DNA from: Brevibacterium zhoupengii
GTDB taxonomy: Bacteria > Actinomycetota > Actinomycetes > Actinomycetales > Brevibacteriaceae
Assembly (NCBI RefSeq): GCF_021117425.1
Contig: NZ_CP088298.1
Coordinates: 4,216,001 to 4,280,000 of the forward strand
Reading direction: 5' to 3'
DNA: 64,000 nt
A program made the position numbers and the translations under genes. The notes beneath the pieces are model-generated. The model was not told the origin of the DNA. It did not search any database and saw only the letters and a list, made by a program, of their open reading frames with translations. Positions 15,575 to 24,715 of the stretch are shown here, in pieces (within the stretch, counting starts at the first letter, position 1; each line of letters opens with the position of its first letter).

Positions 15575-17715
15575 TTGCCTGCCTCCTGGCGGTTGCTGCG
15601 TGTGGTGATGATGTTGCCGCTGGCATCGATGCGGGCGGTGAAGCCCGGGTGCAATGGGAAGGTGGAACCGAACTCTTCGATGATGGCCGGCCCTTCCACG
15701 GTGTCTCCTGCCAGGAGACTTTCGCGCCAGTACACGGCGGTGTCGACGAATCCGTCCTCAGCTTCGAAGCACACTGACCGCACAGCGGTCTGCGCGCGTT
15801 CGGACTTATCCGGTGCCCCCTCGGCTGATGCGATGTGGCGCAGCTCCGGACGAGTGATCGGACCGATGCCTGAGACACGAACATTGACCCATTCCACGTG
15901 CTGGTCCGACGCATCAGCGAAGTCATAGCCGTAGAGCTGCCTGTGCTCGGCATGGAATGCCCGAGTCACTTCGTTGGCCCATTCTCGGGTGATCGTCCCC
16001 GAAGGAGCAGGCACGCGGACTTCGAAGGCCTGACCGAAGTAGCGGAGGTCGACGGAGCGGTCGAACTGGTGACGTTCCGGTGCAAAGCCTTCATTGACCA
16101 GAGCTTCTGTGGCCCGAGCCTGGAGACGGTCGAAGAGTCCGGCGACCTCAGCGATGTCCAGTCCGTCATCTCGAGCGACATTGGTCTGGACATAGTCGTT
16201 CTTGACGTCGACGGTGAGCAATCCGAAGGCGGAGACGTTACCCGGGTTGAGCGGAACGACGACGCCGGCAAGATCGAGGATGTCGACGAGTGTGCAGGCC
16301 AGCAGCGAGCCGGAGCCGCCGAAGGTGGTGAGCATGAAGTCACGGACATCGAGGCCACGCTGGACCGAGATCTGGCGCAGCGCGTTGGCCTGGTTCCAGG
16401 CGGAGATCTCGAGGATTCCGGTCGCGGCTTTCTCCGTGCTCAGCCCGAGCTTTGCGGCGATTTCGCTGATGCCATGGCCGCCGGCATCCGCGTCGAGGGG
16501 GATCTCACCGCCGAGGAGGTGGGGAGGGATCCGTCCGAGGAACACGTGGGCATCGGTGATGGTCGGTTCCACACCACCATTGCCGTAGCAGATCGGCCCT
16601 GGGTCGGCTCCTGCCGACTGAGGACCGACCTTGAGCTGCCCTTCGGCCGTGGTCCAGGCGATCGAGCCGCCGCCAGCGCCGACGGTGACGACGTCGATCA
16701 TGGGGATCTTCGACGGGTAGACACCGACCGAGCCTTCGGTCGTCAGAGCGGGCTCTCCGTCGACGACAACAGTAACGTCGGTCGAGGTGCCGCCGCCGTC
16801 GCAGGTCAGGACCTTGTCGAAGCCGGCTTCCCGGGCGATGAGTCCGGCACCCAGTGCGCCAGCGGCAGGGCCGGAGAGCACGGTGGTAATGGGCTGGTTG
16901 ACGACCTCATCGGCGGAGAGGACGCCGCCGTTGGACTTCATGATGTAGAACGGCAGCTTGGAATCTTTGTCGGTGCCGGTATAGGCGTCGAGGCGTTCAT
17001 GGATGTTCTTGACGTAGGAGGAGACTTTGGGTTTGACTGCGGCGTCAACCAAGGTCGTCATGGATCGTTCGTATTCGCGGTATTCGCGCAGCACTTCGGA
17101 ACTCAGAGACACGATCACGTCGGGATGCTCTTCGAGGAGGATTTCGCGCATCCTCTGCTCGTGGGCGGGATTCGCGTAGGCGTGGAGGAAGTTGACGCCC
17201 AGTGTGCCGACGCCCTGGTCCCGGAACCAGCGAGCGACCTTGCGTGCCTCGTCTTCGTCGAATGGGCGCACCTCGTTTCCTTCGAAGTCCATGCGGCCGG
17301 TCACCGTCTTCACCAGGTCGGCGGACACGATGCGATCGGGCTTGACCCAGAAATAGGAGTTTCCGTAACCGTCAGGAACGGCCTGACGGGCGATCTCGAG
17401 CACGAATTCGTAACCCTCGGTGGTGATGAAGCCGAGACGATCGAGCTTGCCTTCGAGCAGCTGGTTGGTAGCGACGGTGGTCCCGTGACTGACCGCACTG
17501 ATATCGGAGGCCGTGATCGTCGCGGAATCCTGATCGGTGCCCAACATCTCGAGCACCTTGTCGATGCCGTTGATGAAGCCATCAGCGGGATTCGACGGTG
17601 TCGAGGGAGTCTTCGTTGTGGTCAGCTCACCGGTGGCTTCGTTGAAAGCCACCACATCTGTGAACGTGCCGCCGGTGTCGATACCGATACGGATTAGTGG
17701 GCTTTGAGTCGACAT
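15571..17715 (-). CDS. hyuA: Hydantoinase A (HyuA-family) ATP-binding subunit
   Basis: A 714-residue HyuA-family protein with an actin-like ATP-binding N-terminus, IRIGIDTGGTFTDVVAF, followed by SHGTTVATNQLLEGK, GVNFLHAYANPAHEQRM, SNGGVLSADEVVNQPITTVLSGPAAGALGA, TCDGGGTSTDVTVV and VGAGGGSIAW. It binds and hydrolyses ATP to drive ring opening by HyuB. The ATG at 17715 is preferred because GGGAAGGA lies 5 bp upstream; an in-frame TTG at 17718 is less likely. It is the first gene of the seven-gene operon running leftward to xdhC, and its promoter should lie in 17,716-17,843. Confidence 0.88.
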   Translation of the reverse strand: MSTQSPLIRIGIDTGGTFTDVVAFNEATGELTTTKTPSTPSNPADGFINGIDKVLEMLGTDQDSATITASDISAVSHGTTVATNQLLEGKLDRLGFITTEGYEFVLEIARQAVPDGYGNSYFWVKPDRIVSADLVKTVTGRMDFEGNEVRPFDEDEARKVARWFRDQGVGTLGVNFLHAYANPAHEQRMREILLEEHPDVIVSLSSEVLREYREYERSMTTLVDAAVKPKVSSYVKNIHERLDAYTGTDKDSKLPFYIMKSNGGVLSADEVVNQPITTVLSGPAAGALGAGLIAREAGFDKVLTCDGGGTSTDVTVVVDGEPALTTEGSVGVYPSKIPMIDVVTVGAGGGSIAWTTAEGQLKVGPQSAGADPGPICYGNGGVEPTITDAHVFLGRIPPHLLGGEIPLDADAGGHGISEIAAKLGLSTEKAATGILEISAWNQANALRQISVQRGLDVRDFMLTTFGGSGSLLACTLVDILDLAGVVVPLNPGNVSAFGLLTVDVKNDYVQTNVARDDGLDIAEVAGLFDRLQARATEALVNEGFAPERHQFDRSVDLRYFGQAFEVRVPAPSGTITREWANEVTRAFHAEHRQLYGYDFADASDQHVEWVNVRVSGIGPITRPELRHIASAEGAPDKSERAQTAVRSVCFEAEDGFVDTAVYWRESLLAGDTVEGPAIIEEFGSTFPLHPGFTARIDASGNIITTRSNRQEAGK

Positions 17716-17768
17716 CAATGTCCTTCCCGGGTCTACTGACCCCAGGTCTGCTGAGCGTTTGAGTCCAT

Positions 17769-17803
17769 TTTTGCCGGTGACTCACATCACTCCATCGGCA
17801 AAA
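17769..17803. promoter_or_regulatory. Inverted repeat upstream of hyuA, possible operator
   Basis: TTTTGCCG (17769-17776) and CGGCAAAA (17796-17803) are perfect 8-bp arms separated by 19 bp. They lie 54-88 bp upstream of the hyuA start, where an activator or repressor of the operon would bind. Terminator function for the NmrA-like gene, which ends at 17844, is possible but the loop is long. PucR is the obvious candidate ligand-responsive protein; this is inferred. Confidence 0.4.
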
Positions 17804-17843
17804 GATGCCAAACAACTCACCAGCCGTTGGTAAATGTCTCCAA

Positions 17844-18701
17844 TTACGACAGCTCCGTTCGCAGCACTTCTTGAACAGATCGCGTCGGACGGCTCAGGAT
17901 AGTCTGCGCTGGAAGCGCTCCGCACGACAGTCCGTGGTTGTCGTAGTAGGAGAACATTGCCTCCAACCATTCGATTTCGCGCAGGTCGAGGCTCGTGTCA
18001 GACGTCGAGTCGGCGACCGAATTCCTGCGAGCAAGCGACCAGCGCTTCGGAGTTGAAACTTCGAGTTCAACTGTTCGACCCAGCACCTGCTCGGCTACAG
18101 CGGCAACGTCGCGAACAGTCAGAAGTTCGGGCCCACCGAGTTCATAGGTCGCCCCGATGTGAGCGTCATCAAGCAGCACTTGCGCAGCGACCTCGCCGAC
18201 ATCGGCGAGACTGATCAGTCCGAATCGGGTGTCGGCGTTGTAGGGCACAGCAATGTGCGGATTCTGCCCTCGCAGGCCCGGCAGGAGGTTGTCGATATAT
18301 GCGCACGGTTGAAGAATCGACCACTGCAGTCCGCTCCGCCGCACCAGGTCTTCCGCTGCAGCCTTGGCCACGTGGTGGGGCATATCGGGAGCATAGGGTG
18401 CTGCCACCGAATGGTAGACGACCCGTTCCACTCCTGCCTCGCGGCAAGCCTCGAGCAGTGCGGAGATGAAGTCGAGCTCATTCGTGTGGAGGTTCGGCGC
18501 CATGAGATAGGCAGCTCGACAGCCTTGCAGCGCCGCACCAAGATCCGCCATTTCGTCTCGACCGACAGGAGCGGCGGGCACTCCCCGGGCTTCGAGTGCC
18601 GACACGATCGCTCGACCGGTCTTCCCCCGCGCACCCACCACGGCCACAGTTCCTCCCGCCGCTGCATCTGTGGACACCTTCGTCTCTTCGTTCATTTCCA
18701 C
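17844..18701 (-). CDS. NmrA-like NAD(P)-binding protein
   Basis: A 285-residue Rossmann-fold protein of the NmrA/atypical short-chain dehydrogenase type: TVAVVGARGKTGRAIVSALEARG gives the dinucleotide site, and VYHSVAAPYAP, HHVAKAAAEDLVRRSGLQWSILQPCAYIDN and ISLADVGEVAAQVLLDDAHIGATYELGGPE are typical of this family. The usual catalytic YxxxK is absent or shifted, as in redox-sensing NmrA-type members. GTG at 18701 and ATG at 18695 are both near GAGGACAAGG, so the start is uncertain by two codons. It is transcribed toward hyuA but separated by 128 bp; a link to hydantoin catabolism is not shown. Confidence 0.72.
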   Translation of the reverse strand: MEMNEETKVSTDAAAGGTVAVVGARGKTGRAIVSALEARGVPAAPVGRDEMADLGAALQGCRAAYLMAPNLHTNELDFISALLEACREAGVERVVYHSVAAPYAPDMPHHVAKAAAEDLVRRSGLQWSILQPCAYIDNLLPGLRGQNPHIAVPYNADTRFGLISLADVGEVAAQVLLDDAHIGATYELGGPELLTVRDVAAVAEQVLGRTVELEVSTPKRWSLARRNSVADSTSDTSLDLREIEWLEAMFSYYDNHGLSCGALPAQTILSRPTRSVQEVLRTELS

Positions 18702-18892
18702 ACCTTGTCCTCATCATCATCGAACGATCCGTCCGGGTCTGGATCCGAACCTACCCAGGGCAGGCAGACGCAGATACGGCGAATCCTGCCAAATTCTCAC
18801 GCCTCCACCTCCACCCTGAGCCGGAGACTGCACCAACCAGATCCCCACTGCGGCGGATACCGTGCCGCCGATCCCCTGGCTAAGCTGGAAGG

Positions 18893-20242
18893 ATGGCAGA
18901 GAACTCGACAGCGCTGAGGCCCACGCGCGGCGACGTGTATCTGGTGCTCGCTCTGGCGGCCGCTTCGGTGGTCTTCGCGATTCTGTACAACACGACGTCC
19001 TATTGGCCGTTCAAAGGACCCCTGTGGCTGATCTGCCTGATGTCGGCTGTCGTCACTCTGCCGCTCATCTGGCGTCGGCGTTATCCCAGTCAGATGGCTT
19101 GGATCCAGACCGCTGTCTTCGTCATTGCACAGGTCCTCGAGATCATGGAACCCGGGGTCACCCAGATCATCATCTTCATGGGGGTCTACTCGGTCGGCGC
19201 CTGGCAGAGCAATCGCAAAGCGGCTTTCATCTCACGCCTCTTCCTCTGCATCGGGATCTTCGTCTACCTGATCGTGTCGACAGCTCTGCAGTTCAAGGCG
19301 ATCGGCGACATGACAGTGCTTCAGTTCGCGGCCGCCTCCGGGGTTTCGTTCCTCATCAACGTCGCCTTTTTCGGTGGGGCCTGGCTCTTCGGCAACCGAG
19401 CGTGGAAGCAGCGTCGGCTGTTCGAGGAGCTGAGCTCGGCCAACGCGGAAGTCCGCTCACAGGAACGGCAGCTGACCAGTCAGGCACTCGACCTCGAGCG
19501 GGTGCGCATCGCCCGCGAACTCCACGACGGCATCGCCCACCACATCACCGGCGTCGGCATCCACGCCGCGGCCGCGCGCCGCAGCCTCGAGAAGAACCCC
19601 GACAAGGCGAGGGAGTCGCTGAAGACCATCGAATCCTCCACTCGCGAAACCGTCGAGGAACTGCGCGCACTCGTCTACACACTCCGCGATAAGGACGACG
19701 CGCACACCGACGAGCACACGACGAAGGGCAACCCCAGCCTCGGCGACGTTCCCGAACTCATCGACGTTGCCCGTCGCTCCGGGCAGCAGATCGAGATCCA
19801 CACGATCGGGCAGCCGCGACCGCTGACGCCGATCACGGAGATGTCGGTCTACCGGGTGATTCAGGAATCCCTGACCAACTGCCGTCGCTATGCGGGATCG
19901 CACGCCGAAGTTGATGTGCGTCTGCGATACGGCACCGCCAGTCTCGAAATCGAGATCAGCGACTCCCGCGCGCTCGGTGCGCACCACGAGGAACCGCGCT
20001 CCGAAACTGAGATGCCAGCGAAGCAGCCAGGACTGGGCCTGGGCATCATCGGCATGCGCGAACGAATGAGTGCCCTGGGCGGCAGACTGGAGGCCGGTCC
20101 GAAATCTCGCGGTGGCTGGCTCGTGCGGGCACAGATTCCCTACCCCCGGAATGTCGCGGATCCAGAGGAGCCAGTTTCAGACACTGAAGAGCCTGCCCCA
20201 GACACCGCCGCCATGATCCCCACAGCAAAGGCCGAACAGTGA
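18893..20242 (+). CDS. NarL-type (HisKA_3) sensor histidine kinase
   Basis: A 449-residue membrane kinase. Residues 15-165 hold about five hydrophobic helices with no large extracellular domain, followed by a cytoplasmic coil. The phosphoacceptor is His211 in RIARELHDGIAHHITG. The ATPase domain shows YRVIQESLTNCRRYA (N box) and GLGLGIIGMRERMSALGG (G box). It autophosphorylates and passes phosphate to the response regulator whose GTG start overlaps its stop. TAAGCT (18881-18886) ends 6 bp before the ATG, so the mRNA may be leaderless. No neighbour clearly names the target genes. Confidence 0.88.
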   Translation: MAENSTALRPTRGDVYLVLALAAASVVFAILYNTTSYWPFKGPLWLICLMSAVVTLPLIWRRRYPSQMAWIQTAVFVIAQVLEIMEPGVTQIIIFMGVYSVGAWQSNRKAAFISRLFLCIGIFVYLIVSTALQFKAIGDMTVLQFAAASGVSFLINVAFFGGAWLFGNRAWKQRRLFEELSSANAEVRSQERQLTSQALDLERVRIARELHDGIAHHITGVGIHAAAARRSLEKNPDKARESLKTIESSTRETVEELRALVYTLRDKDDAHTDEHTTKGNPSLGDVPELIDVARRSGQQIEIHTIGQPRPLTPITEMSVYRVIQESLTNCRRYAGSHAEVDVRLRYGTASLEIEISDSRALGAHHEEPRSETEMPAKQPGLGLGIIGMRERMSALGGRLEAGPKSRGGWLVRAQIPYPRNVADPEEPVSDTEEPAPDTAAMIPTAKAEQ

Positions 20243-20889
20243 TCAGAGTCCTCCTCGTCGATGACCAGGCGATGGTCCGCACCGGTTTCCGCACGATCCT
20301 CGAAAGCGAAGACGGCATCATCGTCGTCGGCGAGGCGGAGAACGGCCAGGTCGCGATCGACCGCGCACTCGATCTCGCACCGGACGTGATCTGCATGGAC
20401 GTTCAGATGCCAGTCATGGACGGGCTCGAATCCACCGCAGAGATCGTACGCCGAGGTGCGGCCGGGGCGGTCCTCATGCTCACCACCTTCGACCGGGACG
20501 ATTTTTTGTTCCAGGCACTGGCTGCAGGTGCCAGCGGGTTCCTGCTCAAGACCGCCGAGGCGGAACAGCTCATCGACGCGGTCACCGCACTGGCGGGCGG
20601 CGACGGACTCCTCTCCCCCGAGGTGACACGACGCGTCATCGAACGTTCCGTGCGCAGCCCCGAGACCATCACCACGGCGGCCCCAGAGCTGAAACTGCTC
20701 ACCGATCGGGAACTCGAAGTCCTCCACCTCGTCGCCAAGGGTCTGAGCAATTCCGAGATCGCAGGCACGCTCTTCGTCGGCGAAGCCACCGTCAAGACAC
20801 ATGTGTCGAACCTACTGACCAAGCTCGACATCCGCGATCGCATCCATGTCGTCATCTTCGCCTACGAGAACGGACTCGTCGGGGACTGA
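20239..20889 (+). CDS. NarL/LuxR-family response regulator
   Basis: A 216-residue two-domain regulator. The receiver has the acidic pocket DDQ (residues 8-10), phosphoacceptor Asp54 in VICMDVQMPVMDG, Thr in MLTTFD and Lys in FLLKTAEAEQL. The C-terminal LuxR helix-turn-helix is LTDRELEVLHLVAKGLSNSEIAGTLFVGEATVKTHVSNLLTKL. The GTG start overlaps the kinase stop (GTGA), so the two are translationally coupled. It may control its own operon or the ABC-type genes nearby. Confidence 0.9.
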   Translation: MIRVLLVDDQAMVRTGFRTILESEDGIIVVGEAENGQVAIDRALDLAPDVICMDVQMPVMDGLESTAEIVRRGAAGAVLMLTTFDRDDFLFQALAAGASGFLLKTAEAEQLIDAVTALAGGDGLLSPEVTRRVIERSVRSPETITTAAPELKLLTDRELEVLHLVAKGLSNSEIAGTLFVGEATVKTHVSNLLTKLDIRDRIHVVIFAYENGLVGD

Positions 20890-21007
20890 GCGAGCCCGAG
20901 ATCCCGTCTTCGCCGAACACTGATCGAGTGCGATGCGCAAGTGAACGGTAATCGGCAGATGAACTGAATATTGATTCCTGAACAACGGGTGTAGCATACT
21001 TTCAGAT

Positions 21008-21032
21008 TGTGGAATGTTCCCACCATTCCACA
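21008..21032. promoter_or_regulatory. Inverted repeat upstream of the large LuxR regulator
   Basis: TGTGGAATG (21008-21016) and CATTCCACA (21024-21032) are perfect 9-bp arms around a 7-bp spacer, 101 bp before the ATG at 21133. A -10-like CATACT lies a few bases upstream, so the repeat would cover the transcription start and could be an autoregulatory operator, or a hairpin at the 5' end of the leader. Function is inferred. Confidence 0.45.
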
Positions 21033-21132
21033 GTCTCCTCCCCCGAATATCCCCGCACGATTGATCCCCAGCACGGCCGATTCAGCACCCCTCTGACACC
21101 GGCTCTCCGCTGGACGGAAAGGTTGTATCTGC

Positions 21133-23811
21133 ATGCGCAGCTCGGACATCAGCTCCCCGTTCGATCCCGTCTACGACCGCCTTGTGCACAAGGCGCCGAC
21201 GCGCAGTCGAGAATCGGCCCAGATCCTCGATTGCCTCCGCTCCGGTCGCTCTGTCGTCGTGGTCTGCCTCACCGGCGACGGTGCCCTCGACTTCGCCCGA
21301 TCCCTGGCGACCACACTCCCAGTTCACCAAGCCTCTCTGCTGCGCGTCACCGCCCAGACAACCGCTGCCGACCTCAGGGAATTCACCGACCCTGCGAACT
21401 GCGACGGGGGTCCGCGCATCATCTGCGGCGCCCAACTGCTCCCACCCGATACCGAATCCATCATCAGCCACGCCCTTCACGTCTCTCGAGTGCCCATTGC
21501 CTACCTCGTCGATGGTGACCGACTGCGTGCCCTCAACCGGAACGATCACGGTCCTCTGTCTCAGATCGCAGCAGGTTGGAGCTCGGGCGCCCTCGAACGA
21601 ATCGACCTCGCGCGGCTGACAAGCAGCGAATCATTGGCATTGGTGACCGGGCTCTCGACCACCGTGCCACTCGATGACCTGCAGCTGCGCACCCTCGCGG
21701 CGCTGTCCGCAGGCAGGCCCCTGATCGCCGCCGACCTCGTCGCCTGGGCGGAGGAATCTCCGCACAGAGTTCCGCAGCGATACCCCCACGCCAGCGTCGG
21801 CACTCCGCCCTTCGGACACCGTCTGCTGTCTCGGCTGACGGATCAATATCCGCTGCAGCGCGAGGATACACTCGTCACCGCCCGCCGCCTCGGCGACATC
21901 GGGCCCATGCCCTTGCGCACAGCCAAGCAGCTCTTCGGCGACACAGTCATCGCACGCCTCATCGACCTGCGACTGGCACGAGAACTCGAGATCTCAGGTC
22001 AGCCCTCGGTCGCGGTCTCTCCGCTTCACGTCTCCGCAATGGACAGCGCAGGCGTGGGCGAAACGAGTGAGGACGACGACAGAAGCTTTCGTCGCCGACT
22101 GGAGACGATGTGGCGAGCAGGCTATCCGATCGGTGAGGTCGCCTCAATCGATCTGGCCCGCGACGTCATCAACGACGGGCTCGAGCTCAATCGTGCCCGC
22201 GTTCGGCTGCTGCTCGGAGCTGCACGGGCGCTCAACCGTCTCGGCGATCCGATGGAAGCCACAGTCATGCTCGTGACCGTCGAAGACGCGGTCCGTGATG
22301 ATCCGCTGCTGCTGCTCGAATGGGAGCTGCAGTCGATCACCGCGCGGTTGGTCGACGGTGACCGCGAGGGCGCAGTGAAACTGATCCGGGCCGGAATCGG
22401 CCACGGGGCAATGGGGTGTGAACGCGAACCGGTATGCGTCGAACTTCTCTTCGTCGCAGGCGCAGCACTTGCCTCGTACACGGAACTCCCGCAGTGGTGG
22501 ACGGACTTCCTCCGCGACGTTGTCGACCCGCTTGTGCCCGGAATCGCGAACCTTGTCTCCTCTTTCACCGGCAGTGTGATGACTCGCATCGAGGACGTCC
22601 TTGCGGTCCTCGAATCTCCGCAGGCATCGCCAGCGCTCCGGTTGGCTGCGATGGCGGCGGTGTGCCAATACCACCTCAAAGTCGATGACGCCGAAAGCCT
22701 GACCTCGGCCGCCAAGGCTGGTTTCGACTTCATCAACGAGCTGGTCACATTCCGACCACGGACTTTGGACGACTTCACATACACCATGACCTGGTACTTC
22801 GCCATTGGAGTCACCGCCAACTGCCTCCTCGCCGGCGTCGAACACGAACGTTCCGAATTCACCGCGCGTATGCTGCTGGCTGCGGCGTGCGGGTCATCGT
22901 CCCACAGCGGTTGGCAGCGGACAGCCACAGCCGCCTGGAGTACGGGGATCCTGCGCTTATTAGAAGGTGAAGTCGACGTTGCTGCACGTGATTATGAGGC
23001 GCTGGCTGGATCACTCAACCCGGCGCTCCTGGCCGTCGGCTGGGGGCTGCGCGACACGGTCAGACGCTGGCAACGCAGCAACGCTCCCTATTACCGCCTG
23101 TCCACCAGCGAGAATGCGACGGCGACACAGGGTTACCGGCTCCATGACGGCTTGACGGCTCTGCTCTTCGGCCCCGGATCCGCGCCCCTGGCAGAGATGC
23201 CGCCATGGATGGGGGCCGTCTTCACCCACGCACGCTTCCTCGACGGCACCCTCACCGCCTCCGAAGCGAACGAGTCCCTGAGCAACGACCCCGGCATCCA
23301 TCTCCCGGGTCCCCGGGCTGCCCGCAACCATATTGAAGCGGCGGCCGAAGAGGACCCCGAGGCGCTCCTGATCGTCGGTCACGAACTGCAGCAGGTCGGC
23401 TACCGTGGAGCCGCGCTTCACGCTTTCGCTCAGGCACGCGCGCTGTTCCTTGCCCAGAGGCTGAGTGCCCGGGCCCGAGTCGCAGGGGAGGCGCTAGGTG
23501 CACTGCAGCTGCGAGCCTCGAAGTCACCGGAAGATCCGCGCCCCGGCGCCGACTCACCGGTCAGGTCGACAGACAACGCACCTGCCGTGACGCTGACGGA
23601 ACGCGAGCTCGAGGTCTGCCGGCTGGTGGCCGAGGGGCTGACCAATGTGCAGATCAGCCAGCGGCTCGTGCTGTCGGTGCGAACAGTCGAATCGCACGTG
23701 CTGCAAGCGCGGGCGAAGCTGGGTGCCGATCGTCGCCGTGACATCCCCATGGAGCTGCTCAAGCTTCGCGATGCCGGACGGATCAATGCCGTGCACCGCT
23801 CGCCGAGGTGA
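21133..23811 (+). CDS. Large LuxR-type transcriptional regulator with degenerate NTPase-like N-terminus
   Basis: An 892-residue protein with a C-terminal LuxR helix-turn-helix, LTERELEVCRLVAEGLTNVQISQRLVLSVRTVESHVLQARAKL (about residues 822-864). The long N-terminal part resembles LAL/STAND regulators in length and helical repeats, but no intact Walker A is visible: the expected place reads VVVVCLTGDGALDF instead of GxxGxGKT. Regulation is therefore probably not by ordinary ATP switching. GGAAAGG precedes the ATG. Its last 29 bp overlap the end of the convergent sortase gene, so control of the pilus operon is plausible but inferred. Confidence 0.8.
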   Translation: MRSSDISSPFDPVYDRLVHKAPTRSRESAQILDCLRSGRSVVVVCLTGDGALDFARSLATTLPVHQASLLRVTAQTTAADLREFTDPANCDGGPRIICGAQLLPPDTESIISHALHVSRVPIAYLVDGDRLRALNRNDHGPLSQIAAGWSSGALERIDLARLTSSESLALVTGLSTTVPLDDLQLRTLAALSAGRPLIAADLVAWAEESPHRVPQRYPHASVGTPPFGHRLLSRLTDQYPLQREDTLVTARRLGDIGPMPLRTAKQLFGDTVIARLIDLRLARELEISGQPSVAVSPLHVSAMDSAGVGETSEDDDRSFRRRLETMWRAGYPIGEVASIDLARDVINDGLELNRARVRLLLGAARALNRLGDPMEATVMLVTVEDAVRDDPLLLLEWELQSITARLVDGDREGAVKLIRAGIGHGAMGCEREPVCVELLFVAGAALASYTELPQWWTDFLRDVVDPLVPGIANLVSSFTGSVMTRIEDVLAVLESPQASPALRLAAMAAVCQYHLKVDDAESLTSAAKAGFDFINELVTFRPRTLDDFTYTMTWYFAIGVTANCLLAGVEHERSEFTARMLLAAACGSSSHSGWQRTATAAWSTGILRLLEGEVDVAARDYEALAGSLNPALLAVGWGLRDTVRRWQRSNAPYYRLSTSENATATQGYRLHDGLTALLFGPGSAPLAEMPPWMGAVFTHARFLDGTLTASEANESLSNDPGIHLPGPRAARNHIEAAAEEDPEALLIVGHELQQVGYRGAALHAFAQARALFLAQRLSARARVAGEALGALQLRASKSPEDPRPGADSPVRSTDNAPAVTLTERELEVCRLVAEGLTNVQISQRLVLSVRTVESHVLQARAKLGADRRRDIPMELLKLRDAGRINAVHRSPR

Positions 23812-24715
23812 CTTTCACCGGTCTGACTTTCACTGGTCGCCCCGACCACCACACGTAGACGCCCGCAACAACCAGGCCTGCCCCCATGATGACGATCCAC
23901 CAGGGAAAGCCCGGCAGGTCGGGTTCGGCGGTGCCTGCTTCGCGGTCGGCCGCCGGAGTCGGGAGTACGCGTTCGGCGGTGATGAGGATGCGCTGTGAGT
24001 TGATGCCCAGAGGAGTGCAGGTGACCAGGGTGACGAGGTCCTTTCCGATGACCGGCTGCAGTGATTCGGTCTCATCGGGTTCGACGACCTGAGTGCGCAC
24101 CACCTGGTAGGCGAGAACCTCGCCGAACGTGGTCAGAGTGAACGTGTCGCCCTTGGTCACCTTGTCGAGGTGGGTGAACATGGTTGCGTCGGCCAGCCCG
24201 CGGTGGCCGGTGATCACGGAGTGGGTGTCCTCTCCGCCGACGGGCAGGCTTGTGCCTTCGAGGTGGCCCAACCCCTTGAGCAGGGTCGCATCGCTCGTGC
24301 CGTGGTACGTGGGCAGGTCCAGCTTGATCGAGGGAATCCGCAGCCGGGTCATCACTTCGGTGCTGCCGTCGTCGAGGACCTCGTCGTAGACGGGAGCACC
24401 ATTGGACGAGGTGCCGTTGCCTGAGGGCAGACGGTGGTTCGACTCGAGCAGGGCACCGGACTGCAGGGCGTCGTTGTACCGGTGTGCGAGTTTCAGCTGC
24501 CGGGCGTCTTCGACACGGTCGGATTCGGTGGTCTTCGCTGAGTCGCCGAGGATCTTCGACTGATCGAGCTGGGAGAACCAGGCGGCGGCACTCGGGTAGG
24601 TCCAGATGCCCAGGCCGGTGAACGCAATCAGGGCGATGACCATGGCGAATGCGGGGACGCGCCAGCGGCGCCCGTCGGTTGAAGGGCGCCGCGTGCGTTC
24701 AGGTGAGAATGTCAC
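23783..24715 (-). CDS. Class C pilus-assembly sortase
   Basis: A 310-residue class C sortase. It has an N-terminal membrane helix (about 20-35), a lid-like polar region (about 50-110), catalytic His171 in VITGHRGL, Cys233 in TLVTCTPLGINSQR and Arg242 in the same motif, then a second membrane helix (about 272-292). This two-helix layout is typical of pilin polymerases. The GTG start overlaps the pilin stop (GTGA). It would join pilin subunits through the LPLTG signals of the two upstream genes and lysines of the backbone subunit, at the outer face of the membrane. Confidence 0.92.
   Translation of the reverse strand: MTFSPERTRRPSTDGRRWRVPAFAMVIALIAFTGLGIWTYPSAAAWFSQLDQSKILGDSAKTTESDRVEDARQLKLAHRYNDALQSGALLESNHRLPSGNGTSSNGAPVYDEVLDDGSTEVMTRLRIPSIKLDLPTYHGTSDATLLKGLGHLEGTSLPVGGEDTHSVITGHRGLADATMFTHLDKVTKGDTFTLTTFGEVLAYQVVRTQVVEPDETESLQPVIGKDLVTLVTCTPLGINSQRILITAERVLPTPAADREAGTAEPDLPGFPWWIVIMGAGLVVAGVYVWWSGRPVKVRPVKVTSASGARH

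Noticed and set aside
15898..17697. A 599-codon open frame on the plus strand opposite hyuA
   Set aside because: It is an antisense shadow caused by high-GC codon bias; its product has no recognisable domain and hyuA on the other strand is clear.
2676..18794. The 12-mer ATCCTGCCAAAT at 2676-2687 and 18783-18794
   Set aside because: Over a hundred shared 12-mers are expected by chance in 64 kb, and the second copy lies near the kinase, not the catabolic genes.
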